Shown: positions 1-16,058 of the stretch, piece by piece
Position numbering within the stretch: the stretch's first letter is position 1
Layout: the number at the start of each line of letters is the position of its first letter
Assembly (NCBI GenBank): GCA_947471745.1
Contig: CANJKZ010000092.1
Location: 2,294,001 to 2,358,000 of the forward strand
Source of the DNA: Closterium sp. Naga37s-1
Taxonomy: Eukaryota; Streptophyta; Zygnematophyceae; Desmidiales; Closteriaceae
Direction: 5' to 3'
DNA: 64,000 nt
Position numbers and translations under genes: made by a program
Notes under the pieces: generated by a model
Told to the model about the DNA's origin: nothing
What the model saw: the letters and a program-made list of their open reading frames with translations, nothing else
Databases searched by the model: none

Positions 1-1636
1 TACTATTGGTACCAACCATATGAGTAAGTAACACACTTTCTCTTGGTACCAACCATATGGGTAAATATCCCACTTTTTCTTGGTACCAACCATATGGGTA
101 AGTAGCGTACTTACTCGTGGTACCAACCATATGGGAAAGTAACGCACTTACTCTTGGTACCAACCATATGGGTAAGTAACGCATTTACTATTGGTACCAA
201 CCATATGAGTAAGTAACACACTTTCTATTGGTACCAACCATATGGGTAAGTAGCGTACTTACTCGTGGTACCAACCATATGGGTATGTAGCGTACTTCCT
301 CGTGGTACCAACCATATGGGTAAGTAACGCACTTACTCCTGGAACCAACCGCAAGGGTAAGTGACGCACTTGCTCGTGGGACCAACCATATGGGTAAGTA
401 ACGCACTTACTCGTGGTACCAACCATATGGGAAAGTAACACACTTTTTCTTGGTACCAACCATATGGGTAGGTAATGCACTTACTATTGGTACCCATCAT
501 ATGAGTAAGTAACACACTTTCTCGTGGTACCAATCATATGGGTAAGTAACGCACATACTCTTGGTACCAACCATATGGGTAAGTAGCGTACTTACTCGTG
601 GAACCAACCATATAGGTAAGTAACGCACTTACTCTTGGTACCAACCATATGGGTAATTAACGCCCTTACTCATGGTACCAACCATATACGTAAGTAACGC
701 ACTTACTCTTGGTACCAACCGAATGGGTAAGTGACACACTTGCTAGTGGGACCAACCATATGGGTAAGTAGCGCACTTACTCGTGGTACCAACCATATGG
801 GAAAGTAACGCACTTACTATTGGTACCCACCATATGAGTAAGTAACACACTTTCTCTTGGTACCAACCATATGGGTAAGTAACCCACTTTTTCTTGGTAC
901 CAACCATATGGGTAAATAGCGTACTTACTCGTGTTACCAACCACATGGGTAAGAAACGCACTTATTCGTGGTACCAACCATATGGGAAAGTAACGCACTT
1001 ACTCTTGGTACCAACCATATGGGTAAGTAACGCATTTACTATTGGTACCAACCATATGAGTAAGTAACACACTTTCTCTTGGTACCAACCATATGGGTAA
1101 ATATCCCACTTTTTCTTGGTACCAACCATATGGGTAAGTAGCGTACTTACTCGTGGTACCAACCATATGGGAAAGTAACGCACTTACTCTTGGTACCAAC
1201 CATATGGGTAAGTAACGCATTTACTATTGGTACCAACCATATGAGTAATTAACACACTTTCTATTGGTACCAACCATATGGGTAAGTAGCGTACTTACTC
1301 GTGATACCAACCATATGGGTATGTAGCGTACTTCCTCGTGGTACCAACCATATGGGTAAGTAACGCACTTACTCCTGGAACCAACCGCAAGGGTAAGTGA
1401 CGCACTTGCTCGTGGGACCAACCATATGGGTAAGTAACGCACTTACTCGTGGTACCAACCATATGGGAAAGTAACACACTTTTTCTTGGTACCAACCATA
1501 TGGGTAGGTAATGCACTTACTATTGGTACCCATCATATGAGTAAGTAACACACTTTCTCGTGGTACCAATCATATGGGTAAGTAACGCACATACTCTTGG
1601 TACCAACCATATGGGTAAGTAGCGTACTTACTCGTG
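1..1636 (+). repeat. 28-unit (1,036-bp) higher-order duplication
   Basis: Positions 1-600 match 1037-1636 almost base for base, an offset of 1,036 bp or exactly 28 units. They share rare variants such as GGTAAATATCCCAC, the GGAACCAACCGCAAGGG unit and the GGTAGGTAATGCAC unit. The similarity stops near 600/1636, where one copy continues with a GGAACC-type unit and the other with a GGTACC-type unit. This is block type A of the array, which with related variants fills roughly 1-11450. Confidence 0.8.
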
Positions 1637-2289
1637 GTACCAACCATATGGGTAAATAACCCACATTTTCTTGGTACCAACCATATGCGTAAGTAACGCA
1701 CTTATTCGTGGTACCAACCATATGGGAAAGTACCGCACTTACTCTTGGTACCAACCATATGGGTAAGTAACGCATTTACTATTGGTACCAACCATATGAG
1801 TAAGTAACACACTTTCTCTTGGTACCAACCATATGGGTAAATATCCCACTTTTTCTTGGTACCAACCATATGGGTAAGTAGCGTACTTACTCGTGGTACC
1901 AACCATATGGGTAAGTAACGCACTTACTCTTTGTACCAACCATATCGGTAAGTAGCGTACTTGCTTGTGGGACCAACCATATGGGTAAGTAACGCACTTA
2001 TTCGTGGTACCAACCATATGGGAAAGTAACACACTTTTTCTTGGTACCAACCATATGGGTATGTAGCGTACTTACTCGTGGTACCAACCATATGGGTAAG
2101 TAACGCACTTACTATTGGTACCAACCATATGGGTAAGTAACGCATTTATTATTGGTACCAACCATATGAGTAAGTAACACACTTTCTCTTGGTACCAACC
2201 ATATGGGTAAATAACCCACTTTTTCTTGGTACCAACCATATGGGTAAGTAGCGTACTTACTCGTGGTACCAACCATATGGGAAAGTAAC

Positions 2290-3266
2290 GCACTTACTCT
2301 TGGGACCAACCATATGGGTAAGTAGCGTACTTACTCGTGGTACCAACCATATGTGTAAATAACTCACATTTTCTTGGTACCAACCATATGGGTAAGTAGC
2401 GTACATACTCTTGGTACCAACCGAATGGGTAAGTGACGCACTTGCTAGTGGGACCAACCATATGGGTAAGTAACGCACTTACTCTTGGTACCAACCATAT
2501 GCGCAAGTAACGCACTTATTCGTGGTACCAACCATATGCGTAAGTAACGCACTTATTCGTGGTACCAAACATATGGGTAAGTAACACACATACTCTTGGT
2601 ACCAACCATATGGGTAAGTAGCGTACTTACTCGTGGTACCAACCATATGGGTAAGTAACGCACTTACTCTTGGAACTAACCGCATGGATAAGTGACGCAC
2701 TTGCTCGTGGGACCAACCATATGGGTAAGTAATGCACTTATTCGTGGTACCAACCATATGGGAAAATAACGCACTTACTCTTGGTACCAACCATATGGGT
2801 AAGTAACGCATTTACTATTGGTACCAACCATATGAGTAAGTAACACACTTTCTCTTGGTACCAACCATATGGGTAAATATCCCACTTTTTCTTGGTACCA
2901 ACCATATGGGTAAGTAGCGTACTTACTCGTGGTACCAACCATATGGGAAAGTAACGCACTTACTCTTGGGACCAACCATATGGGTAAGTAGCGTACTTAC
3001 TCGTGGTACCAACCATATGTGTAAATAACTCACATTTTCTTGGTACCAACCATATGGGTAAGTAGCGTACATACTCTTGGTACCAACCAAATGGGTAAGT
3101 GACGCACTTGCTAGTGGGACCAACCATATGGGTAAGTAACGCACTTACTCTTGGTACCAACCATATGCGCAAGTAACGCACTTATTCGTGGTACCAACCA
3201 TATGCGTAAGTAACGCACTTATTCGTGGTACCAAACATATGGGTAAGTAACGCACATACTCTTGGT
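2290..3266 (+). repeat. 18-unit (666-bp) higher-order duplication
   Basis: A run of variant units beginning with TTGGGACCAACC near 2300 recurs 666 bp later near 2966, which is exactly 18 units. It includes the ATGTGTAAATAACTCAC unit, the AGCGTACATACTC unit and the ATGCGCAAG unit. A third version of the same run appears near 4150. This marks a local unequal-exchange event inside block A. Confidence 0.75.
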
Positions 3267-6200
3267 ACCAACCATATGGGTAAGTAGCGTACTTACTCGT
3301 GGTACCAACCATATGGGTAAGTAACGCACTTTTTCTTGGTACCAACCATATGGGTAAGTAACGCACTTACTATTGGTACCAACCATATGGGTAAGTAACG
3401 CATTTATTATTGGTACCAACCATATGAGTAAGTAACACACTTTCTCTTGGTACCAACCATATGGGTAAATAACCCACTTTTTCTTGGTACCAACCATATG
3501 GGTAAGTAGCGTACTTACTCGTGGTACCAACCATATGGGAAAGTAACGCACTTACTCTGGGTACCAACCATATGGGTAAGTAGCGTACTTAGTCGTGGTA
3601 CCAACCATATGTGTAAATAACCCACATTTTCTTGGTACCAACCATATGGGTAAGTAGCGTACATACTCTTGGTACCAACCGAATGGGTAAGTGACACACT
3701 TGCTAGTGGGACCAACCATATGGGTAAGTAGCGCACTTACTCGTGGTACCAACCATATGGGAAAGTAACGCACTTACTATTGGTACCCACCATATGAGTA
3801 AGTAACACACTTTCTCTTGGTACCAACCATATGGGTAAGTAACCCACTTTTTCTTGGTACCAACCATATGGGTAAATAGCGTACTTACTCGTGTTACCAA
3901 CCAGATGGGTAAGAAACGCACTTATTCGTGGTACGAACCATATGGGCAAGTAACGCACTTACTCTTGGTACCAACCATATGGGTAAGTAACGCATTTACT
4001 ATTGGTACCAACCATATGAGTAAGTAACACACTTTCTCTTGGTACCAACCATATGGGTAAATATCCCACTTTTTCTTGGTACCAACCATATGGGTAAGTA
4101 GCGTACTTACTCGTGGTACCAACCATATGGGAAAGTAACGCACTTACTCTTGGGACCAACCATATGGGTAAGTAGCGTACTTACTCGTGGTACCAACCAT
4201 ATGTGTAAATAACTCACATTTTCTTGGTACCAACCATATGGGTAAGTAGCGTACATACTCTTGGTACCAACCGAATGGGTAAGTGACGCACTTGCTAGTG
4301 GGACCAACCATATGGGTAAGTAACGCACTTACTCTTGGAACTAACCGCATGGATAAGTGACGCACTTGCTCGTGGGACCAACCATATGGGTAAGTAATGC
4401 ACTTATTCGTGGTACCAACCATATGGGAAAGTAACGCACTTTTTCTTGGTACCAACCATATGGGTAAGTAACGCACTTACTATTGGTACCAACCATATGG
4501 GTAAGTAACGCATTTATTATTGGTACCAACCATATGAGTAAGTAACACACTTTCTCTTGGTACCAACCATATGGGTAAATAACCCACTTTTTCTTGGTAC
4601 CAACCATATGGGTAAGTAGCGTACTTTCTCGTGGTACCAACCATATGGGAAAGTAACGCACTTACTCTGGGTACCAACCATATGGGTAAGTAGCGTACTT
4701 ACTCGTGGTACCAACCATATGTGTAAATAACCCACATTTTCTTGGTACCAACCATATGGGTAAGTAGCGTACATACTCTTGGTACAAACCGAATGGGTAA
4801 GTGACACACTTGCTAGTGGGACCAACCATATGGGTAAGTAGCGCACTTACTCGTGGTACCAACCATATGGGAAAGTAACGCACTTACTATTGGTACCCAC
4901 CATATGAGTAAGTAACACACTTTCTCTTGGTACCAACCATATGGGTAAGTAACCCACTTTTTCTTGGTACCAACCATATGGGTAAATAGCGTACTTACTC
5001 GTGTTACCAACCACATGGGTAAGAAACGCACTTATTCGTGGTACCAACCATATGGGAAGTAACGCACTTACTCTTGGTACCAACCATATGGGTAAGTAAC
5101 GCATTTACTATTGGTACCAACCATATGAGTAAGTAACACACTTTCTCTTGGTACCAACCATATGGGTAAATATCCCACTTTTTCTTGGTACCAACCATAT
5201 GGGTAAGTAGCGTACTTACTCGTGGTACCAACCATATGGGTAAGTAACGCACTTACTCTTTGTACCAACCATATCGGTAAGTAGCGTACTTACTCGTGGT
5301 ACCAACCATATGGGTAAGTAACGCACTTACTCCTGGAACCAACCGCATGGGTAAGTGACGCACTTGCTCGTGGGACCAACCATATGGGTAAGTAACGCAC
5401 TTATTCGTGGTACCAACCATATGGGAAAGTAACACACTTTTTCTTGGTACCAACCATATGGGTAGGTAATGCACTTACTATTGGTACCCATCATATGAGT
5501 AAGTAACACACTTTCTCTTGGAACCAACCATATGGGTAACTAACGCACATACTCTTGGTCCCAACCATATGGGTAAGTAGCGTACTTACTCGTGGTACCA
5601 ACCATATGGGTAAATAACCCACATTTTCTTGGTACCAACCATATGCGTAAGTAACGCACTTATTGGTGGTACCAATCATATGGGAAAGTAACGCACTTAC
5701 TCTTGGTACCAACCATATGGATAAGTAACGCATTTACTATTGGTACCAACCATATGAGTAAGTAACACACTTTCTATTGGTACCAACCATATGGATAAAT
5801 ATCCCACTTTTTCTTGGTACCAACCATATGGGTAAGTAGCGCACTTACTCGTGGTACCAACCATATGGGTAAGTAACGAACTTTCTCTTGGTACCAACCA
5901 TATGGGTAAGTAGCGTACTTACTCGTGGTACCAACCATATGGGTAAGTAACACATTACTCCTAGAACCAACCGCATGGGTAAGTGACGCACTTGCTCGTG
6001 GGACCAACCATATGGGTAAGTAACGCACTTATTCGTGGTACCAACCATATGGGAAAGTAACGGACTTTTTCTTGGTACCAACCATATGGGTAAGTAACGC
6101 ACTTTCTATTGGTACCCACCATATGAGTAAGTAAGACGCTTTCTCTTGGTACCAACCATATGGGTAAATATCCCACTTTTTCTTGGTACCAACCATATGG

Positions 6201-8869
6201 GTAAGTAGCGTACTTACTCGTGGTACCAATCATATGGTTAAGTAACGCACATACTCTTGGTACCAATTATATGGGTAAGTAGCGTACTTACTCGTGGTAC
6301 CAACCATATGGGTAAATAACCCACTTTTTCTTGGTACCAACCATATGGGTAAGTAGCGTAGTTACTCGTGGTACCAACGATATGGGTAAATAACGCACTT
6401 ACTTGTGTACCAACCATATGGGTAAGTAGCGCACTTATTCGTGGTACCAACCATATGGGAAAGTAACGCACTTTTTCTTGGTACCAACCATATGGGTAAG
6501 TAACGCACTTACTATTGGTACCCACCATGTGAGTATGTAACACACTTTCTCTTGGTACCAACCATATGGGTAAGTAACCCACTTTTTCTTGGTACCAACC
6601 ATATGGGTAAGTAGCGTACTTACTCGTGTTACCAACCACATGGGTAAGAAACGCACTTATTCGTGGTACCAACCATATGGGAAAGTAACGCACTTACTCT
6701 TGGTACCAACCATATGGGTAAGTAACGCATTTACTATTGGTACCAACCATATGAGTAAGTAACACACTTACTCCTGGAACCAACCGCATGGGTAAGTGAC
6801 GCACTTGCTCGTGGGACCAACCATATGGGTAAGTAACGCACTTATTCGTGGTACCAACCATATGGGTAAGTAACACACTTTTTCTTGGTACCAACCATAT
6901 GGGTAGGTAATGCACTTACTATTGGTACCCATCATATGAGTAAGTAACACACTTTCTCTTGGTACCAAACATATGGGTAAATAACCCACTTTTTCTTGGT
7001 ACCAACCATATGGGTAAGTAGCGTACTTACTCGTGGAACCAACCATATGGGTAAGTAACGCACATACTCTTGGTACCAACCATATGGGTAAGTAACGCCC
7101 TTACTCATGGTACCAACCATATACGTAAGTAACGCACTTACTCTTGGTACCAACCGAATGGGTAAGTGACACACTTGCTAGTGGGACCAACCATATGGGT
7201 AAATAACGCACTTACTCGTGTACCAACCATATGGGAAAGTAACGCACTTACTATTGGTACCCACCATATGAGTAAGTAAGACACTTTCTCTTGGTAGCAA
7301 CCATATGGGTAAGTAACCCACTTTCTCTTGGTACCAACTATATGGGTAAATAGAGTACTTACTCGTGTTACCAACCACATGGGTAAGAAACGCACTTATT
7401 CGTGGTACCAACCATATGGGAAAGTAACGCACTTACTCCTGGTACCAACCATATGGGTAAGTAACGCATTTACTATTGGTACCAACCATATGAGTAAGTA
7501 ACACACTTTCTCTTGGTACCAACCATATGGGTAAATATCGCACTTTTTCTTGGTACCAACCATATGGGTAAGTAGCGTACTTACTCGTGGTACCAACCAT
7601 ATGGGTAAGTAACGCACTTACTCTTTGTACCAACCATATGGGTAAGTAGCGTACTTACTCGTGGTACCAACCATATGGGTAAGTAACACACTTACTCCTG
7701 GAACCAACCGCATAGGTAAGTGACGCACTTGCTCGTGGGACCAACCATATGGGTAAGTAACGCACTTATTCGTGGTACCAACCATATGGGAAAGTAACGC
7801 ACTTTTTCTTGGTACCAACCATATACGTAAGTAACGCACTTACTATTGGTACCCACGATATGAGTAAGTTACACGCTTTCTCTTGATACCAACCATATGG
7901 GTAAATATCCCACTTTTTCTTGGTACCAACCATATGGGTATGTAGCGTACTTACTCGTGGTACCAACCATATGGGTAAGTAACGCACTTACTCTTGGTAC
8001 CAACCATATGGGTAAGTAACACACTTACTCCTGGAACCAACCGCAAGGGTAAGTGACGCACTTGCTCGTGGGACCAACCATATGGGTAAGTAACGCACTT
8101 ATTCGTGGTACCAACCATATGGGAAAGTAACACACTTTTTCTTGGTACCAACCATATGGGTAGGTAATGCACTTACTATTGGTACCCATCATATGAGTAA
8201 GTAACACACTTTCTCGTGGTACCAATCATATGGGTAAGTAACGCACATACTCTTGGTACCAACCATATGGGTAAGTAGCGTACTTACTCGTGGTACCAAC
8301 CATATGGGTAAATAACCCACATTTTCTTGGTACCAACCATATGCGTAAGTAACGCACTTATTCGTGGTACCAACCATATGGGAAAGTAACGCACTTACTC
8401 TTGGTACCAACCATATGGGTAAGTAACGCATTTACTATTGGTACCAACCATATGAGTAAGTAACACACTTTCTATTGGTACCAACCATATAGGTAAATAT
8501 CCCACTTTTTCTTGGTACCAACCATATGGGTAGTAGCGTACTTACTCGTGGTACCAACCATATGGGTAAGTAACGCACTTACTCTTGGTACCAACCATAT
8601 GGGTAAGTAGCGTACTTGCTCGTGGTACCAACCATATGGGTAAGTAACACACTTACTCCTGGAACCAACCGCAAGGGAAAGTGACGCACTTGCTCGTGGG
8701 ACCAACCATATGGGAAAGTAACACACTTTTTCTTGGTACCAACCATATGGGTAGGTAATGCACTTCCTATTGGTACCCATCATATGAGTAAGTAACACAC
8801 TTTCTCTTGGTACCAACCATATGGGTAAATAACCCACTTTTTCTTGGTACCAACCATATGGGTAAGTAG

Positions 8870-11150
8870 CGTACTTACTCGTGGTACCAACCATATGGGA
8901 AAGTAACGCACTTACTCTTGGTACCAACCATATGGGTAAGTAGCGTACTTACTCGTGGTACCAACCATATGTGTAAATAACCCACATTTTCTTGGTACCA
9001 ACCATATGGGTAAGTAGCGTACATACTCTTGGTACCAACCGAATGGGTAAGTGACGCACTTGCTAGTGGGACCAACCATATGGGTAAGAAACGCAATTAC
9101 TCGTGGTACCAACTGTATGGGAAAGTAACGCACTTACTCTTGGTACCAACCATATGCGTAAGTAACGCACTTATTCGTGGTACCAACCATATGCGTAAGT
9201 AACGATCTTATTCGTGGTACCAACCATATGGGTAAGTAACGCACATACTCTTGGTACCAACCATATGGGTAAGTAGCGAACTTACTCGTGGTACCAACCA
9301 TATGGGTAAGTAACGCACTTACTCTTGGAACTAACCGCATGGGTAAGTGACGCACTTGCTCGTGGGACCAACCATATGGGTAAGTAATGCACTTATTCGT
9401 GGTACCAACCATATGGAAAAGTAAAGCACTTTTTCTTGGTACCAACCATATGGGTAAGTAACGCACTTACTATTGGTACCAACCATATGGGTAAGTAACG
9501 CATTTATTATTGGTACCAACCATATGAGTAAGTAACACACTTTCTCTTGGTACCAAACATATGGGTAAATAACCCACTTTTTCTTGGTACCAACCATATG
9601 GGTAAGTAGCGTACTTACTCGTGGTACCAACCATATGGGAAAGTAACGCACTTACTCTTGGGACCAACCATATGGGTAAGTAGCGTACTTACTCGTGGTA
9701 CCAACCATATGTGTAAATAACTCACATTTTCTTGGTACCAACCATATGGGTAAGTAGCGTACATACTCTTGGTACCAACCGAATGGGTAAGTGACGCACT
9801 TGCTAGTGGGACCAACCATATGGGTAAGTAACGCAGTTACTCGTGGTACCAACCGTATGGGAAAGTAACGCACTTACTCTTGGTACCAACCATATGCGCA
9901 AGTAACGCACTTATTCGTGGTACCAACCATATGCGTAAGTAACGCACTTATTCGTGGTACCAAACATATGGGTAAGTAACGCACATACTCTTGGTACCAA
10001 CCATATGGATAAGTAGCGTACTTACTCGTGGTACCAACCATATGGGTAAGTAACGCACTTACTCTTGGAACTAACCGCATGGATAAGTGACACACTTGCT
10101 CGTGGGACCAACCATATGGGTAAGTAATGCACTTATTCGTGGTACCAACCATATGGGAAAGTAACGCACTTTTTCTTGGTACCAACCATATGGGTAAGTA
10201 ACGCACTTACTATTGGTACCAACCATATGGGTAAGTAACGCATTTATTATTGGTACCAACCATATGAGTAAGTAACACACTTTCTCTTGGTACCAACCAT
10301 ATAGGTAAATAACCCACTTTTTCTTGGTACCAACCATATGGGTAAGTAGCGTACTTACTCGTGGTACCAACCATATGGGAAAGTAACGCACTTACTCTGG
10401 GTACCAACCATATGGGTAAGTAGCGTACTTACTCGTGGTACCAACCATATGTGTAAATAACCCACATTTTCTTGGTACCAACCATATGGGTAAGTAGCGT
10501 ACATACTCTTGGTACCAACCGAATGGGTAAGTGACGCACTTGCTAGTGGGACCAACCATATGGGTAAGTAACGCAATTACTCGTGGTACCAACTGTATGG
10601 GAAAGTAACGCACTTACTCTTGGTACCAACCATATGCGTAAGTAACGCACTTATTCGTGGTACCAACCATATGCGTAAGTAACGCACTTATTCGTGGTAC
10701 CAACCATATGGGTAAGTAACGCACATACTCTTGGTACCAACCATATGGGTAAGTAGCGAAAATTACTCGTGGTACCAACCAAACGGGTAAGTAACGCACT
10801 TACTCTTGGAACTAACCGCATGGGTAAGTGACGCACTTGCTCGTGGGACCAACCATATGGGTAAGTAATGCACTTATTCGTGGTACCAACCAAATGGGAA
10901 AGTAACGCACTTTTTCTTGGTACCAACCATATGGGTAAGTAACGCACTTACTATTGGTACCAACCATATGGGTAAGTAACGCATTTATTATTGGTACCAA
11001 CCATATGAGTAAGTAACACACTTTCTCTTGGTACCAACCATATGGGTAAATAACCCACTTTATCTTGGTACCAACCATATGGGTAAGTAGCGTACTTACT
11101 CGTGGTACCAACCATATAGGAAAGTAACGCACTTACTCTTGGGACCAACC
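8870..11150 (+). repeat. 20-unit (740-bp) higher-order repeat, three tandem copies
   Basis: The same order of variant units starts near 8875, 9615 and 10355, an offset of 740 bp or 20 units each time. Parts of the third copy are shifted by 741 bp because of single-base indels. Diagnostic units include ATGTGTAAATAAC, the GGAACTAACCGCATGG unit and the CATTTATTATTGG unit. The copies differ at scattered bases, for example CTCTTGGGACC against CTCTGGGTACC. Confidence 0.8.
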
Positions 11151-14100
11151 ATATGGGTAAGTAGCGTACTTACTCATGGTACCAACCATATAGGAAAGTA
11201 GCGCACTTACTCTTGGTACCAACCATATGGGTAAGTAGCGTACATACTCTTGGTACCAACCGAATGGGTAAGTGACGCACTTGCTAGTGGGACCAACCAT
11301 ATGGGTAAGTAACGCAATTACTCGTGGTACCAACCGTATGGGAAAGTAACGCACTTACTCTTGGTACCAACCATATGCGCAAGTAACGCACTTATTCGTG
11401 GTACCAACCATATGCGTAAGTAACGCACTTATTCGTGGTACCAAACATATGGGTAAGTAACGCACATACTCTTGGTACCAACCATATGGGTAAGTAGCGT
11501 ACTTACTCGTGGTACCAACCATATGGGTAAGTAACGCACTTACTCTTGGAACTAACCGCATGGATAAGTGACGCACTTGCTCGTGGGACCAACCATATGG
11601 GTAAGTAATGCACTTATTCGTGGTACCAACCATATGGGAAAGTAACGCACTTTTTCTTGGTACCAACCATATGGGTAAGTGACGCACATACTCTTGGTAC
11701 CAACCATATGGGTAAGTAACGCAATTTCTCTTGGTACCAATCATATGGGTAAGTAACGCACTTCCTCTTGGTACCAACCATATGGATAAGTAACGCACCT
11801 ACTTTTGGCACCAACCATATGAGTAAGTAACGCACTAACTATTGGTACCAACCATATGGGTAAGTAACGCACTTATTCGTGGTACCAACCATATTGGTAA
11901 GTAACGCACTACCCCTTGGTACCAACCATATAGATATGTAACGCACTTTCTCGTGGTACCAACCAAATGAATAAGTAACACACTTTTTCTTGGTACCAAG
12001 CATAGGGGTAAGTAACCCATATTTTCTTGGTACCAACCATATGGGTAAGTAGCGTACTTACTCATGGTACCAACCATATGGGAAAGTAACGCATTTACTC
12101 TTGGTACCAACCAAATGGGAAAGTGGCGTACTTACTCTTGGTACCAACCATATGGGTAAGCAACGCACTTACTCCTGGTATCAACCATATGGTTAAGTAA
12201 CGCCCTGACTCATGGTACCAACCATATGGGTAACTAACGCACTTACTCGTAGTACCAACCATATAGGAAAGTGAACGCACATACTCTTAGTACCAACCAT
12301 ATGGGTAAGTAACGCACTTACTCTTGGTACCAACCATATGGGTAAGTAACGCACTTTCTCTTGGTACCAACCATATGGGTAAGAAACGCACTTACTCTTG
12401 GTACCAACCATATGGGTAAGTAACGCACTTACTATTGGTACCAACCATATGGGTAAGTAATGCATTTATTATTGGTACCAACCATACGAGTAAGTAACAC
12501 ACTTTCTCTTGGTACCAACCATATGGTTAAATAACCCACTTTATCTTGGTACCAATCATTTGGGTAAGTAGCGTACTTACTCGTGGTACCAACCATATAG
12601 GGAAGTAACGCACTTACTCTTGGTACCAACCATATGGGTAAGTAACGCACTTACTCTTGGTACAAACCATATGGGTAAATAACACATTTACTCTTGGTAC
12701 CCACCAAATGGGTAACTAACGCACTTACTATTGGTACCAACCAAATGGGTAAGTAACGCACTTACTCGTGGTACCAACCATATGGGTAAGTAGAGTACTT
12801 ACTCGTTGTACCAACCATATGGGTAAGTAACCCACTTACTCGTGGTACCAACCATATAGGTAAGTAATAAACATACTCGTGGTACAAACCTTTTGGTTAA
12901 GTAACGCCGTTACTCGTGGTACAAACCATATGGGTAAGTAACACACTTACTCGTAGTACCAACCATATAGGTAAGTGACGCACATACTCTTGGTACCAAC
13001 CATATGTGTAAGTAACGCACTTTCTCTTGGTACCAATCATATGGGTAAGTAACGCACTTACTCTTGGTACCAACCGTATCGGTAAGTAACGCACTTCCTC
13101 TTGGTACCAACCATATGGATAAGTAACGCACCTACTTTTGGCACCAACCATATGAGTAAGTAACGCACTAACTATTGGTACCAACCATATGGGTAAGTAA
13201 CGCACTTATTCGTGGTACCAACCATATAGGTAAGTAACGCACTACCCCTTGGTACCAACCATATAGATATGTAATGCACTTTCTCGTGGTACCAACCAAA
13301 TGAATAAGTAACACACTTTTTCTTGGTACCAAGCATAGGGGTAAGTAACCCATATTTTCTTGGTACCAACCATATGGGTAAGTAGCGTACTTACTCGTGG
13401 TACCAACCATATGGATAAGTAACGCCCTTACTCATGGTACCAACCATATGGGAAAGTAACGCATTTACTCTTGGTACCAACCATATGGGAAAGTGGCGTA
13501 CTTACTCTTGGTACCAACCATATGGGTAAGCAACGCACTTACTCCTGGTATCAACCATATGGTTAAGTAACGCCCTGACTCGTGGTACCAACCATATGGG
13601 TAACTAACGCACTTACTCGTAGTACCAACCATATAGGAAAGTGAACGCACATACTCTTAGTACCAACCATATGGGTAAGTAACGCACTTACTCTTGGTAC
13701 CAACCATATGGGTAAGTAATGCACTTTCTCTTGGTACCAACCATATGGGTAAGAAACGCACTTACTCTTGGTACCAACCATATGGGTAAGTAACGCACTT
13801 ACTATTGGTACCAACCATATGAGTAAGTAATACACATTTTCTTGGTACCAACCATATAGTTAAGAAACCCATTTTTTCTTGGTACCAACCATATGGATAA
13901 GTAACGCATTTACTCTTGGTACCAACCATATGTGTATGTAACGCCCTTACTCATGGTACCAACCATATAGGTAAGTAACGCACTTTATCTTGGTACAAAC
14001 CATATAGGTAAGTAAAGCACTTACTATTAGTGCCAACCATACGGGTAAGTAACGAACTTACTATTGGTACCAACCATATCGGTAAGTAAGGCATTTAGTA

Positions 14101-16058
14101 TTGGTACCAACCATATGGATAAATAAACCACATACTCTTCGTACCAACCATATGGGTAAATAAACCACTTACTCTTGGTACCAACAAAATTTGTAAGTAT
14201 CGCACTTACTATTGGTACCAACCAAATGGGTAAGTAACGCACTTACTCGTGGTACCAACCATTTGGGTAAGTAACGTACTTACTCTTGGTACCAACCAAA
14301 AGGGTAAGTAACGCACATACTATTTGTACCAACCATATGGGTAAGTAGTGCACTTACTCGTGGTACCAACCATATGGGTAAGTAACGCACTTACTCATAT
14401 AACCAACCATATGGGTAATTAACGCACTTACTCATATAACCAACCATATGGGAAAGTAACGCACTTGCTCGCGGTACCAACCATATGGGTAAATAACGCA
14501 CTTAGTCGTGGTACCAACCATATAGGTAAGAAGCGCACTTACTCTAGGTACAAACAATATATGTAAGTGACGCACTTACTCTTGGTACCAACCATATGGG
14601 TAAGTAACGCATTTATTCTTGGTACCAACCATATGGGCAAGTAACGCATTTAGTCGTGTAACCAACCATATGGGTAAGTAACGCACTTACTCGTGGTACC
14701 AACCATATGGGTAAGTAACTTACTTACTCTTGGTACCAACCATATGGGTAAGCATCGCACTTACTCTTGGTACAAACCATATTGGTAAATAACAAATTTA
14801 CTCTTGGTACCAACCAAATGAATAATTAACGCACTTACCATTGGTACCAACCAAATGGGTAAGTATCGCACTTACTCGTGGTAGTAACCAGTTAGGTAAG
14901 TAATCCACATACTCGTGGTACAAACCAAATGGGTAAGAAACGCCCTTACTCGTAGTACCAACCATATAGGTAAGTGACGCACATACTCTTGGTACCAACC
15001 ATATGGGTAAGTAACGCACTTTCTCTTGGTAACAACCATATGGGTAAGAAACGCATTTACTCTTGGAACCAACGGAATGGGAAAGTGACGCACTTGCTAG
15101 TGGGACCAACCATATGGGTAAGTAATGCACTTACTCTTGGTACCAACCATATGAGTAAGTAACACACTTTTTCTTGGTACCACCCATATGGGTAAGTAAC
15201 CCACGTTTTCTTGGTACCAACCATATGGGTAAGTAGCGTACTTTCTCGTTGTACCAACCATATGGGTAAGTAACGCAATTACTCTTGGTACCAACAATAT
15301 GGGTAAGTAACGCACTTACTCTTGGTACAAACCATATGGGTGAGTAACGCACTTACTATTGGTACCAACCATATGGGTAAGTAAAGCACTTACTATTGGT
15401 GCCAACCATATGGGTAAGTAACCCACTTACTCGTGGTACCAACCATATGGGTAAAAGACGCCCTTACTCGTTGTACCAGCCATATGGGTAAGTAACGCAC
15501 TTACTCGTGGTACCAACCATATGTGTAAGAAACGCATTTACTCTTGGTACCAACCATATGGGTAAGTAACGCACTTACTCGTGGTACCATCCATATGGGT
15601 AAGTAACGCATTTATTCTTGGTACCAACCATATGGGCAAGTATCGCACTTACTCATGGTACCAACCATATGTGAAAGTAAAAGACATACTCGTGGTACCA
15701 ACCATGTGGATAAGTAACGCATTTAGTCGTGTAACCAACCATATGGGTAAGTAACGCACTTACTCTTGGTACAAACCATATTGGAAAATAACACATTTAC
15801 TCTTGGTACCAACCAAATGAATAACTAACGCACTTTCCATTGGTACCAACCAAATGGGTAAGTATCGCACTTACTCGTGGTACTAACCATTTAGGTAAGT
15901 AATCCACATACTCGTGGTACAAACCAAATGGGTAAGTAACGCCGTTACTCGTAGTACCAACCATATGGGTCAGTAATGCACTTACTCGTAGTACCAACCA
16001 TATAGGTAAGTGACGCACATACTCGTAGTACCAACCATATGGGTAAGTGACGCACTTG

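Noticed and set aside
14974-15162. Plus-strand 62-codon ORF, also at 34689 and 41720
   Set aside because: It is the same satellite read on the other strand. The copies exist because the block was duplicated, not because of protein conservation.
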